NCBI GenBank assembly: GCA_963747405.1
Contig: CAVVFG010000008.1
Span: 1 to 64,000 of the forward strand
Direction: 5' to 3'
From: Fodinibacter sp963747405
Lineage (GTDB): Bacteria; Actinomycetota; Actinomycetes; Actinomycetales; Dermatophilaceae
Length of the DNA: 64,000 nt
Below, one piece after another: positions 16,776 to 27,679 of this stretch; the stretch's first letter is position 1, and every line of letters starts with the position of its first letter. Both the position numbers and the translations under genes were made by a program. The notes below the pieces were generated by a model, which was not told the DNA's origin, did no database searches, and saw only the letters and a list, made by a program, of their open reading frames with translations.

Positions 16776-17549
16776 GTGACCTCGCTGTTCCCCGGTTTCG
16801 GGACCCTCCTCAACGTGGTGACGGTCATCATCGGTGCGGGTCTGGGGATGCTGGTCGGCCACCGCCTGCGCGAGCACACCCGCTCGGTCGTCACCGACGT
16901 GCTCGGCCTGGTCACCCTCCTCGTGGCTGGCCTGTCGGCCGTCGCCGTCACCGACCCCGCCCTGCGCGACGCGGTCGGCGCCGGCTTCCCGCTGCTCGTC
17001 GTGCTGGGGTCGCTGCTCATCGGGTCCATCGCCGGGTCGGCGCTGCGCATCGAGGACCGGCTCGAGGGCCTCGCCGGCCACATCCAGGCGTGGGTGGCCC
17101 GACGGTCCCGCACCGAGGGGGGCACCGACTCCGCTGCGCGGGAACGGTTCATCGAGGGGTGGCTCACGGCATCCCTGCTCTTCTGCGTCGGGCCGCTGAC
17201 CATCCTCGGCTCGCTCAACGACGGGCTGGGCCGCGGGATCGACCAGCTGGCGCTGAAGTCGGTGCTCGACGGGTTCGCCGCGATGGCGTTCGCCGCCAGC
17301 TTCGGTGTCGGAGTGATGATGTCGGCCGTCTCGGTGCTCGTCGTGCAGGGCCTGCTCACGCTGTTCGGCGTGCTGCTCGGCGGCCTGGTACCCGACGCGC
17401 ACATCTCGGCGCTCACCGCCACCGGCGGGCTGCTGCTGGCCGGCATCGGGCTGCGACTGCTGCGCATCCGCGACGTGCCGGTCGGCGACATGCTGCCGGC
17501 GCTACTGGTCGCGCCGCTGCTCACCCAAGTCGTCGTCTGGCTCCGCTGA
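16776..17549 (+). CDS. DUF554 family membrane protein
   Basis: 257 aa. Seven or so membrane helices. The start GTLLNVVTVIIGAGLGMLVGHRL, the glycine-rich LGSLLIGSIAGSALRIEDRL and later FCVGPLTILGSLNDGLG are characteristic of DUF554 (YdfK/YqgA-like) proteins. Proposed to be transporters, with no established substrate. Two adjacent GTG codons could start it (16773 and 16776). 16776 gives a 6-nt distance to the TAGGGT element and is preferred. It appears to be a single-gene unit followed by an inverted repeat at 17601-17644. Confidence 0.85.
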   Translation: MTSLFPGFGTLLNVVTVIIGAGLGMLVGHRLREHTRSVVTDVLGLVTLLVAGLSAVAVTDPALRDAVGAGFPLLVVLGSLLIGSIAGSALRIEDRLEGLAGHIQAWVARRSRTEGGTDSAARERFIEGWLTASLLFCVGPLTILGSLNDGLGRGIDQLALKSVLDGFAAMAFAASFGVGVMMSAVSVLVVQGLLTLFGVLLGGLVPDAHISALTATGGLLLAGIGLRLLRIRDVPVGDMLPALLVAPLLTQVVVWLR

Positions 17550-17600
17550 CCGTTGCGCCGCGTCCTCTTCCCGCTAGCACCCACCCGCCGGTCGCTCCAG

Positions 17601-17644
17601 CCGGCCTCTGCAGCAACGCGCTTGGATGACGGGAGGCCGGCTCC
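17601..17644 (+). terminator. inverted repeat after the DUF554 gene, possible terminator
   Basis: A perfect 10-bp inverted repeat (AGCCGGCCTC and GAGGCCGGCT) encloses a 24-nt loop about 50 bp after the DUF554 stop. There is no T-run, so termination is only a suggestion. The rest of 17550-17798 shows nothing recognisable apart from the DUF222 promoter. Confidence 0.35.
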
Positions 17645-17798
17645 ACGATGGACTCGCCCTGCGCTGACTACCCGGCGCCACTTCGATCCGTTGCGCATCA
17701 ACGGTGGACGCGATCGGTGGCATCACCCGGTAGGTCCCATCGTTCGCCCCGAAAAGGAAGTTGGCTGACCTGCAATCACATCCACCTGTGGACAACCC

Positions 17799-17827
17799 TT
17801 GGATCCGTACGTGTGTTCGGATATGAT
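17799..17827 (+). promoter_or_regulatory. promoter of the broken DUF222 gene with a LexA/SOS-box-like operator
   Basis: TTGGAT (17799-17804), a 17-nt spacer and TATGAT (17822-17827) form a strong sigma-70-type promoter. The -10 ends 5 nt before the ATG at 17833, predicting a leaderless message. The spacer holds CGTACGTGTGTTCG (17806-17819), 13 of 14 positions matching the Gram-positive/actinobacterial LexA box CGAACRNRYGTTYG. LexA bound there would block the promoter. Confidence 0.5.
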
Positions 17828-17832
17828 GAGGT

Positions 17833-19267
17833 ATGTCGACCAGCGAGCTCCGCGACCGGATCGCCGCCCTGCGGGCCGAGGCGTTCGCGATCGGGGCCGA
17901 GCTGGCCGGGCAGGCACCCCGGATGGAGTCCGACCTGTTCGAGGTCGCCGGTGAGCTGCAGGGCGCGGTGAACGCTGCCGAAGGTGCGCAGCTGGTCGCG
18001 ATCGCGCACGCGTCGTCGCTGGAGATCCGGCTGACCGAGCGCGGACCGGTCGACGTGCAGCACGACGTCGGGTTCGTCGACGCGATGGCCTCCTCGGCAG
18101 TCTCGCTGGCCACGGGGGTCGGGCAGTGGGCGGCCGGCCGCAAGGTCGGCCTCGCCGCGCAGCTGTCCTCCCGCTTCCCCAGCCTGCTCGAACAGGTCAT
18201 CGCCGGCGACCTCGCCCCGGTCACCGCGGGCAAGGTCGTCACCGCCTGCGACGGCCTGGACGACGCCGCCCAGCGCACGAACCGCAAGGACCGCCTCGTG
18301 CAGGTCTCGCCCGGCCCCGACGGCAGCACCGACTGGTGGGCTCGATCGACTGCCTGCCGCCCCCTCCGCCGCCGCCTGGGCCGCGGTGCGCGACCTTGGC
18401 GACCAGTACGCCCGCAGGGACCCCGACCTCACCCTCGACCAAGCCCGAGCCGACGCACTGATCGACCTGCTCCTGACCAACGTCACTGTCAACGCCACGG
18501 TGACCCTCGGCATCCCCGTGCTCACCGGCCCCGACGCCGAGACCGCCCGCGAGGCCGCCGCCCGGATCCATGCCACGGAGAACCCCGCCGAAACCGACGA
18601 GGCCACCGATCCCGACCAGAGCACCGGTGCCGACCAGGCCACCAGTGCCGCGGCGACTGCGGACGGCCTTACCAGCACGGACATCTGCGACCCGGGGTGG
18701 ATGCGGCCGGCGTTCGCCACCGGCGGCCTGGGCTCGGGTGGCTCGTTCTCCCTCTCCGCGGCCCTGCTGTCCGGGTGCGAGATCCCCGGCGTCGGCTGGG
18801 TCGACGCCGAGACCGTCGAGACACTGCTCAGCGTGGTGCCCACCGACATCGGCCGCGCCCTGCTCGACGCACGCACCGGCACGCTCATGGAATCAGTGAG
18901 CAACGCCTACCGACCCAGCAAGAACGTCACCGACTTCGTCACCACCAGAGATGGCACCTGCCGCATGTGGGGCTGCACCCGTCCCGCCCGACGCTGCGAC
19001 ATCGACCACGCCCGACCCTGGCCCGACGGACCCACCAGCCCGGCCAACCTCGGCGGCCTGTGCCGACGCCACCACCGACTCAAGCAACGCCGCCGCTGGA
19101 CCTACCACCTCGAGCCCGACGGCACCGCCACCTGGGCCTCACCCACCGGCACCAACCGCATCACCCACCCCGGCCACGCCACCATCCCCCCGCCCAAGCC
19201 TGAGCCAGTGCCACCGGCCGCGCAGCTCACCCCAGTTCTCGTCGCCGATGACCCGCCGCCCTTGTGA
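17833..19267 (+). pseudogene. DUF222 / 13E12-repeat HNH endonuclease, frameshifted by a 4-bp duplication
   Basis: The first frame runs from ATG 17833 through a DUF222 domain up to TDWWAR near 18345. The homologous continuation (LPAAPSAAAWAAV onward) is in another frame and runs to 19267. At 18342-18349 the sequence reads TCGATCGA. Removing one TCGA restores a continuous DUF222 protein (DWWARLPAAPSAAAWAAV). The C-terminal half carries an intact HNH motif: CDIDHARPWPDG with a downstream Asn and CRRHHRLKQ, with a CxxxxC knuckle (CRMWGC) before it. Intact members are presumed nucleases of unknown role. Without frameshifting, the first frame gives a 456-aa product with a nonsense tail. An intact paralogue lies at 55484-57436. 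Confidence 0.8.
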
Positions 19268-19293
19268 TGGGCAGTGGCGGAGCGATCCGACGG

Positions 19294-19902
19294 TCAGGCC
19301 TTCTCCATTCCGGCGACCACGGCATCCGCGACCTCGCGCATGCCCATCCGGCGGTCCATGGCGGTCTTCTGGATCCAGCGGAAGGCGTCGGCCTCGGTGA
19401 TCTTCAGCTTGGCCATCAGCACGCCCTTGGCGCGGTCGACGGCCTTGCGGGTCTCGAGCCGGTCGCCGAGGTCGGCCACCTCGGCCTCGAGCGCCTTCAG
19501 CTCGCTCCACCTCGACAGCGCGATGTCGAGCGCCGGGGTGACGTCGCCGGCGGTGAACGGCTTGACGACGTAGGCCATGACGCCGGCGTCGCGGGCCCGC
19601 TCGACCAGCTCGGTCTGGCTGAACGCCGTGAGCATGACGACCGGGCAGATGCGCTCCTTGCCGATCTGCTCGGCGGCGGTGATGCCGTCCATGACCGGCA
19701 TCTTGACGTCCATGATGACGATGTCGGGCTTGAGGTCGAGCGCCATGGCGACGGCCTGCTCGCCGTCGCCGGCCTGGCCGACGACCTCGTAGCCGGCCTC
19801 CCCCAGCATCTCGGCGAGGTCGAGGCGGATGATCGCCTCGTCCTCGGCCACGAGGACGCGCTTGGTCGACGAGGGGGCCGCGGGCGGCGTGGTCTCACTC
19901 AT
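19294..19902 (-). CDS. pdtaR: ANTAR-domain response regulator, PdtaR-like
   Basis: 202 aa. The receiver domain is KRVLVAEDEAIIRLDLAEML (acidic pocket), DIVIMDVKMPVMDGI (phospho-acceptor Asp), VVMLTAFSQ (Thr) and VVKPF (Lys). A short linker leads to a C-terminal ANTAR RNA-binding domain: AVDRAKGVLMAKLKITEADAFRWIQKTAM. In mycobacteria PdtaR (Rv1626) is phosphorylated by PdtaS and acts as an RNA-binding antiterminator, so it should bind paired hexaloop stems. The ATG at 19902 lies one base after the tRNA-Leu 3' end and therefore has no room for a Shine-Dalgarno outside the tRNA. Longer in-frame starts would run through the tRNA gene and are rejected. Confidence 0.92.
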   Translation of the reverse strand: MSETTPPAAPSSTKRVLVAEDEAIIRLDLAEMLGEAGYEVVGQAGDGEQAVAMALDLKPDIVIMDVKMPVMDGITAAEQIGKERICPVVMLTAFSQTELVERARDAGVMAYVVKPFTAGDVTPALDIALSRWSELKALEAEVADLGDRLETRKAVDRAKGVLMAKLKITEADAFRWIQKTAMDRRMGMREVADAVVAGMEKA

Positions 19903-19903
19903 G

Positions 19904-19986
19904 TGCCGGGAGCGGGACTTGAACCCGCACGCCCTTGCGGGCAGCGGATTTTGAGTCCGCCGTGTCTGCCATTCCACCACCCCGGC
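19904..19986 (-). tRNA. tRNA-Leu, anticodon CAA
   Basis: An 83-nt cloverleaf with a 7-bp acceptor stem (GCCGGGG against TCCCGGC, one G-U), anticodon stem GCGGA/TCCGC around CTCAAAA (anticodon CAA, reading UUG), a long class II variable arm (GCCC GCAA GGGC) and T-arm GCGGGTTCAAGTCCCGC. The discriminator is A and CCA is not fully encoded. It starts 15 nt after the pyk stop and ends one base before the pdtaR ATG, so it may be processed from a pyk-tRNA-pdtaR transcript. Confidence 0.95.
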
Positions 19987-20001
19987 CGGGGCTCGGTCAG
20001 T

Positions 20002-21483
20002 CTATCGACGGGCCACCCCGACCTCGGACGGAGCCTTCACGATGTCGCTGTACGCGGGCGCGACCCGGTTCTTCGCGTCCCCGACGCGGTGCACGCGCAG
20101 GGCGTTGGTCGAGCCGGGGATGCCGGGGGGCGAGCCGGCGACGATGACCACGTTGTCGCCCTCGACGACCCGCCCGGCGGCCAGCAGCACCTCGTCGACC
20201 TGCATGGCCATCTCGTCGGTGTGCCGGGCGTCGCCGACGAGGAAGGTCTCGACGCCCCAGGTCAGCGCCAGCTGGCTGCGCGTCGCCTGGTTGGGGGTGA
20301 ACGCCAGCATGGGGATCCGGGGGCGCACGCGCGACAGCCGGCGGGTCGAGTCGCCGCTAGAGGTGAAGGTGATGAGGTACTTGCAGCCGAGCAGCTCGCC
20401 GATCTCGGCGGCGGCGGCGGTGACCGCACCCCCCTTGGAGTTGGGACGGGTGCCGAGGGGCCGGATGCGGTGCAGCCCGTGGTCCTCGGTGTTCTCGATG
20501 ATGCGTGCCATGGTGCGCACCGCGGCGAACGCGTGCTTGCCGACACTGGTCTCGCCCGAGAGCATCAGCGCGTCGGCGCCGTCGAGCACCGCGTTGGCGG
20601 CGTCGGAGGCCTCCGCGCGGGTGGGCCGGCTGTTCTCGATCATCGACTCGAGCACCTGGGTCGCGACGATGACCGGCTTGGCCCGGCGGCGGGCGATCTC
20701 GCAGGCCCGCTTCTGCACCAGCGGCACCTCCTCGAGCGGCATCTCGACGCCGAGGTCACCGCGGGCGACCATCACGCCGTCGAAGGCCCGGATGATCTCG
20801 TCGAGGTTCTCGACCGCCTGCGGCTTCTCGATCTTGGCGATCACCGGCAACCGCAGCCCCTCCTCGTCCATGATCTGGTGCACGTCGCGGATGTCTTCGG
20901 CGGAGCGCACGAACGACAGCGCGATCATGTCGACGCGGGTGCGCAGCGCCCAGCGCAGGTCGTCCTTGTCCTTCTCCGACATCGCGGGCACCGACACCGC
21001 GACCCCCGGCAGGTTGATGCCCTTGTTGTTCGACAGGGTGCCGCCCTCGAGCACCTGGCACACGACGTCGGTCTCGGTCACCGACGTGGCGATCAGCGCG
21101 AGCTTGCCGTCGTCGATGAGGATGCGGTCGCCGGCGCTGACGTCGCCCGGGAGCCCGTCGTAGGTGGTGCCGACCTCCTTGAGGTCACCGGGCACGTCGC
21201 GGGTGGTGATGGTGAAGGACGCGCCCGGGACGAGCTGCACCGGGCCGTCCTTGAACCGGGCGGTGCGGATCTTGGGCCCCTGCAGGTCGACGAGGATGCC
21301 GACCGCTCGACCGGTCTGGTCACTCGCCTTGCGCACGTCGCGGTAGACCTGCTCGTGGTCGGCGTGGTTGCCGTGGCTCAGGTTGAGCCGGGCGACGTCC
21401 ATGCCCGCCCGGACCAGCTCTCGCAGGTTCTCGGTGGAGCTGGTGGCAGGCCCGAGGGTGCAGACGATCTTCGCGCGACGCAT
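20002..21483 (-). CDS. pyk: pyruvate kinase
   Basis: 493 aa, normal length. The start RRAKIVCTLGPATSSTENLRELV and the DVARLNLSHG segment are hallmarks. The catalytic/K-binding signature is PVIAKIEKPQAVENLDEII, and the Mg-binding MVARGDLGVEMPLEEVPLVQK and TQVLESMIENSRPTRAEASDAANAVLDG follow. The C-terminal regulatory domain is complete. It converts PEP and ADP to pyruvate and ATP. The ATG is 7 nt after a TACGCT -10-like element (21491-21496) without a Shine-Dalgarno, so the message is probably leaderless. It is downstream of gltBD on the same strand but separated by a terminator-like hairpin. Confidence 0.97.
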   Translation of the reverse strand: MRRAKIVCTLGPATSSTENLRELVRAGMDVARLNLSHGNHADHEQVYRDVRKASDQTGRAVGILVDLQGPKIRTARFKDGPVQLVPGASFTITTRDVPGDLKEVGTTYDGLPGDVSAGDRILIDDGKLALIATSVTETDVVCQVLEGGTLSNNKGINLPGVAVSVPAMSEKDKDDLRWALRTRVDMIALSFVRSAEDIRDVHQIMDEEGLRLPVIAKIEKPQAVENLDEIIRAFDGVMVARGDLGVEMPLEEVPLVQKRACEIARRRAKPVIVATQVLESMIENSRPTRAEASDAANAVLDGADALMLSGETSVGKHAFAAVRTMARIIENTEDHGLHRIRPLGTRPNSKGGAVTAAAAEIGELLGCKYLITFTSSGDSTRRLSRVRPRIPMLAFTPNQATRSQLALTWGVETFLVGDARHTDEMAMQVDEVLLAAGRVVEGDNVVIVAGSPPGIPGSTNALRVHRVGDAKNRVAPAYSDIVKAPSEVGVARR

Positions 21484-21490
21484 GGTGTCG

Positions 21491-21496
21491 AGCGTA
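21491..21496 (-). promoter_or_regulatory. predicted -10 element of pyk
   Basis: TACGCT on the minus strand, 7 nt before the ATG at 21483. The -35 is not recognisable. Confidence 0.4.
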
Positions 21497-21535
21497 GCGG
21501 TGCAAGCGCTTCCATCGTGACGGCGGCCACATCCC

Positions 21536-21554
21536 GAAACGGCCCTGCGGGCCG
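21536..21554 (-). terminator. terminator-like hairpin after gltD
   Basis: On the minus strand CGGCCC-GCA-GGGCCG is followed by TTTC, 5 nt after the gltD stop. The stem is short but GC-only. It separates gltBD from the pyk promoter. Confidence 0.5.
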
Positions 21555-21559
21555 CTGAG

Positions 21560-23009
<1,450 letters not shown>

Positions 23010-23017
<8 letters not shown>

Positions 23018-26000
23018 GGGAGGCCTCCATGATCCGCTCCCACACCTGGGCGCCGTCGGGGTCGAGGCCCTCCGCCGCCGCCGTGGACCGCACGTCGATG
23101 ACGCGCTGGTAGGCGCGGGGAAGGACCATGGTGAAGGCCGACCGGGCACTGCCCCAGTCGGCGAGGAGCCGCGCCGCGACCGGCGAGTCGGTCCAGGCGA
23201 CGTGACGCTCGAGCAGGTCGTGCACGACCAGCTCGTCCGGCGCCCGCAGCGGGCCGAGGTCGACGAGCTCACGGTTGACGTTCGCGTGGTCGAGGTCGAG
23301 CACGTAGGCGACGCCGCCCGACATCCCGGCCGCGACGTTGCGACCGGTGGGCCCGAGGATGAGCGCGGTGCCGCCGGTCATGTACTCCAGGCCGTGGTCG
23401 CCCACGCCCTCGACGACCGCCGTGGCACCGGAGTTGCGCACGCAGAATCGCTCACCGACCCGGCCACGAAGGAACACCTCGCCCGACGTCGCGCCGTAGC
23501 CGATGACGTTGCCGCCGATGACGTTCTCCTCGGCCACCAGCGCGGACCCCGGGGCGGGGCGCACGACGACCCGACCGCCGGACAGGCCCTTGGCGACGTA
23601 GTCGTTCGCGTCGCCCTCGAGCCGCAGGGTGATACCGGCCGGCAGGAACGCGCCGAAGCTCTGGCCCGCCGACCCGGTGAGCGTGATGTCGATGGTGCCG
23701 TCGTCCAGGCCCTGCGGGTGCGCCTTGGTGACCTCGTGACCGAGCATCGTGCCGACCGTGCGGTTGACGTTGCGGATCGGGAACCGCGCGGTCACCGGGG
23801 CCGCGTGGTCGATGGCGTCGCGGGCGGCGGCGATGAGCTGGTGGTCGAGGGCCTTCTCGAGTCCGTGGTCCTGGGCGACCGCGTGGTGCGTGCCCGACCC
23901 GTCGGGGCTGCTCACCTCGGCGAGGATCGGGCTGAGGTCGAGCCCGGAGGCCTTCCAGTGGTTGATCGCCTTCGACGTGTCGAGCGAGCGGATCTGCCCG
24001 ATGGCCTCCTCGATGCTGCGCAAGCCCAGCGCGGCGAGGTGCTCGCGCACCTCCTCGGCGATGTACTCGAAGAAGGTCTCGACGAACTCCGGGGCGCCGG
24101 AGAAGCGGGCCCGCAGCTCGGGGTTCTGGGTGGCGATTCCGACCGGACAGGTGTCGAGGTGGCACACCCGCATCAGCACGCAGCCGCTCACCACGAGAGG
24201 TGCGGTGGCGAATCCGAACTCCTCGGCACCGAGCAGCGCGGCGATCACGACGTCGCGGCCGGTCTTGAGCTGGCCGTCGACCTGCACGACGATGCGGTCG
24301 CGCAGGCCGTTGAGCACGAGGGTCTGCTGGGTCTCGGCGAGGCCGAGCTCCCACGGGCCGCCGGCGTGCTTGAGGCTGGTGAGCGGGCTCGCCCCGGTGC
24401 CGCCGTCGTGGCCGGAGATGAGCACGACGTCGGCGTGCGCCTTGCTGACGCCCGCGGCGACCGTGCCGACGCCCACCTCGGAGACCAGCTTGACGTGGAT
24501 GCGAGCCTGCGGGTTGGCGTTCTTGAGGTCGTGGATCAGCTGGGCGAGGTCCTCGATGGAGTAGATGTCGTGGTGCGGCGGCGGGCTGATCAGGCCCACG
24601 CCCGGGGTCGAGTGCCGGGTCTTGGCGATCCACGGGTAGACCTTGGGGCCGGGCAGCTGGCCGCCCTCCCCCGGCTTGGCGCCCTGCGCCATCTTGATCT
24701 GGATGTCGTCGGCATGGGTGAGGTAGAGCGAGGTCACGCCGAACCGCCCGGAGGCGACCTGCTTGATCGCCGAGCGGCGCTCGGGGTCCATGAGGCGCTC
24801 GGCATCCTCGCCGCCCTCGCCGGTGTTCGAGCGCGCCTTGAGCCGGTTCATCGCGATCGCGAGCGTCTCGTGGGCCTCCATGCTGATCGAGCCGTAGCTC
24901 ATCGCCCCGGTGTTGAAACGCTGCACGATCGCGCTGACCGGCTCGACCTCGTCGATCGGCACGGGCGGGCGCGGGTCGGTGCCGCCGAGCTCGAAGAGCC
25001 CGCGCAGCGTCATCAGCCGGCCGGACTGCTCGTCGATCCGCGAGGTGTACTGCTTGAAGACGTCGTAGCGCCGGGACCGGGTGGCGTGCTGCAGCCGGAA
25101 GACGGTGTCGGGGTCGAACAGGTGCGGCTCGCCCTCGCGGCGCCACTGGTACTCGCCGCCGACGAGCAGCTTGCGGTGCGCCTGCCGGATGCCGTCGGGC
25201 GGGTAGGCGGCCGCGTGCCGGGCGGCGACCTCGGCCGCGAGGACGTCGAGGCCGACGCCGCCGAGCTGGCTGACCGTGCCCGTGAAGAACTCGTCGACGA
25301 GCTCCTGGCTCAGGCCGATCGCCTCGAACACCTGGGCGCCGCGGTAGGAGGCCACCGTCGAGATGCCCATCTTCGACATCACCTTGAGCACGCCCTTGCC
25401 GAGCGCCTTGATCAGGTTGGCGACCGCCGTCTCCTCGCTGACGTCGGTGATGGCGCCGTGCCGCACCATGTCCTCGACGGTCTCCATGGCGAGGTAGGGG
25501 TTGATCGCTGCAGCGCCGTAGCCCACGAGCAGCGCCACGTGGTGCACCTCGCGCACGTCGCCGGCCTCGACGACCAGGCCCACCTGGGTGCGGGTCTTCT
25601 CGCGGATCAGGTGGTGGTGTACCGCGGAGGTGATCAGCAGCGACGGGATGGGCGCGAGGTCGCGGTCGGAGTCGCGGTCGGAGAGCACCACGAAACGGGC
25701 GCCGGTGCGGATCGCCTCGGAGACCTCGGCGAAGATCTCGTGCAGGCGGGCGCGCAGGGCGGCCGCGCCGCCGCCCGCGTCGAAGGTGCCCTTGACCACC
25801 ACCGTGCCGTAGCCGGGGAGGTCACCGTCGGCGTTGATGTGCACGATCTTGGCGAGCTCGTCGTTGTCGATGACCGGGAACGGCAGGACGACCTGGCGGG
25901 CGTGCGCCGGCGTGGCGGCCAGGACGTTGCCCTCGGGGCCGATCGAGCTGCCCAGTGAGGTGACGAGCTCCTCACGGATGGCGTCGAGGGGCGGGTTGGT

Positions 26001-27551
26001 GACCTGGGCGAAGAGCTGGGTGAAGTAGTCGAAGACGAGCCGCGGCCGCTCCGAGAGCACCGCGATGGGGGTGTCGGTGCCCATCGAGCCGAGCGCCTCC
26101 CCGCCGGTGGCTGCCATCGGGGCGAGGAGGATCTTCAGCTCCTCCTCGGTGTAGCCGAAGGTGCGCTGGCGCCGGGCCACCGAGGCCGGGGTGTGGATGA
26201 TGTGCTCGCGCTCGGGCAGGTGGGCCAGCTCGATCAGGCCGGCGTGCAGCCACTCCTCGTAGGGGTGCTCGCCGGCGAGGGTGGACTTGACCTCCTCGTC
26301 GCTGACGATGCGCCCGGCGGCGGTGTCGACGAGGAACATCCGGCCCGGCTGGAGGCGACCGCGGCGCACCACGCGCTCGGGCTCGATGTCGAGCACGCCG
26401 GCCTCGGAGGCCAGCACGACCAGGCCGTCGTCGGTGACCCAGTAGCGCCCCGGACGCAGGCCGTTGCGGTCGAGCACGGCGCCGATCAGGGTGCCGTCGG
26501 TGAAGGTGACGCAGGCCGGGCCGTCCCAGGGCTCCATGAAGGTGGAGTGGAACTCGTAGAACGCGCGTCGGGCGGGGTCCATCGTCGCGTGGTTCTCCCA
26601 TGCCTCCGGGATCATCATCAGCACCGCGTGCGGCAGCGACCGGCCGCCGAGGTGCAGCAGCTCGAGCACCTCGTCGAAGGTGGCCGAGTCGGACGCTCCC
26701 GGGGTGCAGACCGGGAAGACCCGGTTCAGGTCGCCCGGGAAGAGCTCGGAGCGGATCTGGCTCTCGCGGGCTCGCATCCAGTTGCGGTTGCCCTTGACGG
26801 TGTTGATCTCGCCGTTGTGCGCGATCATCCGGTACGGGTGGGCCAGCGGCCAGCTCGGGAAGGTGTTGGTCGAGAAGCGCGAGTGCACCAGGGCCAGCTC
26901 GGAGGTGAAGCGCTCGTCGGACAAGTCGGGAAAGAACGGCTCGAGCTGCCCGGTGGTGAGCATGCCCTTGTAGACGACGGTGCGGGCCGACAGCGACGGG
27001 AAGTAGACCGCGGCCTCGTGCTCGGCGCGCTTGCGCAGGCAGAAGGCGACCCGGTCGAGCTCGATGCCGGTCAGTCCGGCTTCGGACGCCACGAACAGCT
27101 GGCGGAAGACCGGCATGCACTCGCGGGCCGCCCGGCCGACCAGGTCGGGCGTCACCGGCACGTCGCGCCAGGCGAGCACGCGCAGGCCCTCGCTCGCGGC
27201 GATGTCCTCGATGCAGGCCTCGGCGGCGGCGCGCTCCGCGGTGTCGTCGGGCAGGTAGGCCATGCCCACGGCGTAGGCACCCGCCGGCGGCAGGGCGGCA
27301 TCGAGCACGGCCCGGAAGAACGCGTCAGGCATCTGGGTGAGGATGCCGGCGCCGTCGCCGACCAGCGGGTCGGCGCCGGTGGCGCCGCGGTGGTCGAGGT
27401 TGCGCAGCGCGTCGAGGGCGTGGACGACGATGTCGTGGCCCGCGGTGCCCCGCATCGTCGCCACCATGGCCACACCGCAGGCGTCGTGCTCCTGCTCGGT
27501 GCGGTAGAGGCCGGTGTCGGCGGGCTGGGCGGAGAAGCGGGCGACGGTCAC
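23010..27551 (-). CDS. gltB: glutamate synthase (NADPH) large subunit
   Basis: 1513 aa, full length. The N-terminal class II glutaminase has its catalytic Cys at residue 25 (EHDACGVAMVATM). Central and FMN/synthase domains follow (ISPPPHHDIYSIEDLAQLI; GHDGGTGASPLTS). The 3Fe-4S cysteines are in CHLDTCPVGIATQ, and the C-terminal GXGXG beta-helix domain includes GGTALILGPTGRNVAAGMSGG. With GltD it forms the NADPH-GOGAT. The GTG start at 27551 has only a distant GAGG (13 nt). A 20-codon upstream ORF at 27607-27669 precedes it by 55 nt and may couple or attenuate expression. Confidence 0.96.
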
Positions 27552-27606
27552 GTCGCATCACCGTCCTCGGGGTCGTCGGCCGCGTAGCGGACCGGGCACG
27601 GCAAGG

Positions 27607-27669
27607 TCAGGCGCGGACGGCTCTGGCCACGTCCCGGAAGGATATCCGCCGCCCTCCGCGTCTTGCCAT
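27607..27669 (-). CDS. 20-codon Arg-rich upstream ORF before gltB (putative leader peptide)
   Basis: Minus-strand ATG 27669 to TGA 27607 encodes MARRGGRRISFRDVARAVRA (20 aa, 8 Arg). A TAGCGT -10-like element (27677-27682, its TAG also being the lgt stop) ends 7 nt before the ATG, matching the leaderless spacing of other genes here. It ends 55 nt before gltB. Either a regulatory leader or a chance ORF; no family is known to me. Confidence 0.35.
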   Translation of the reverse strand: MARRGGRRISFRDVARAVRA

Positions 27670-27679
27670 TCGAACCACG

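Noticed and set aside
17787..17795. TGTGGACAA, identical to a DnaA box complement
   Set aside because: A single 9-mer is expected by chance in 64 kb and no cluster of boxes or AT-rich region accompanies it.
19904..19986. tRNA-Leu as a phage or element attachment site
   Set aside because: No integrase, no direct repeat of the 3' end and no foreign-looking genes lie beside it.
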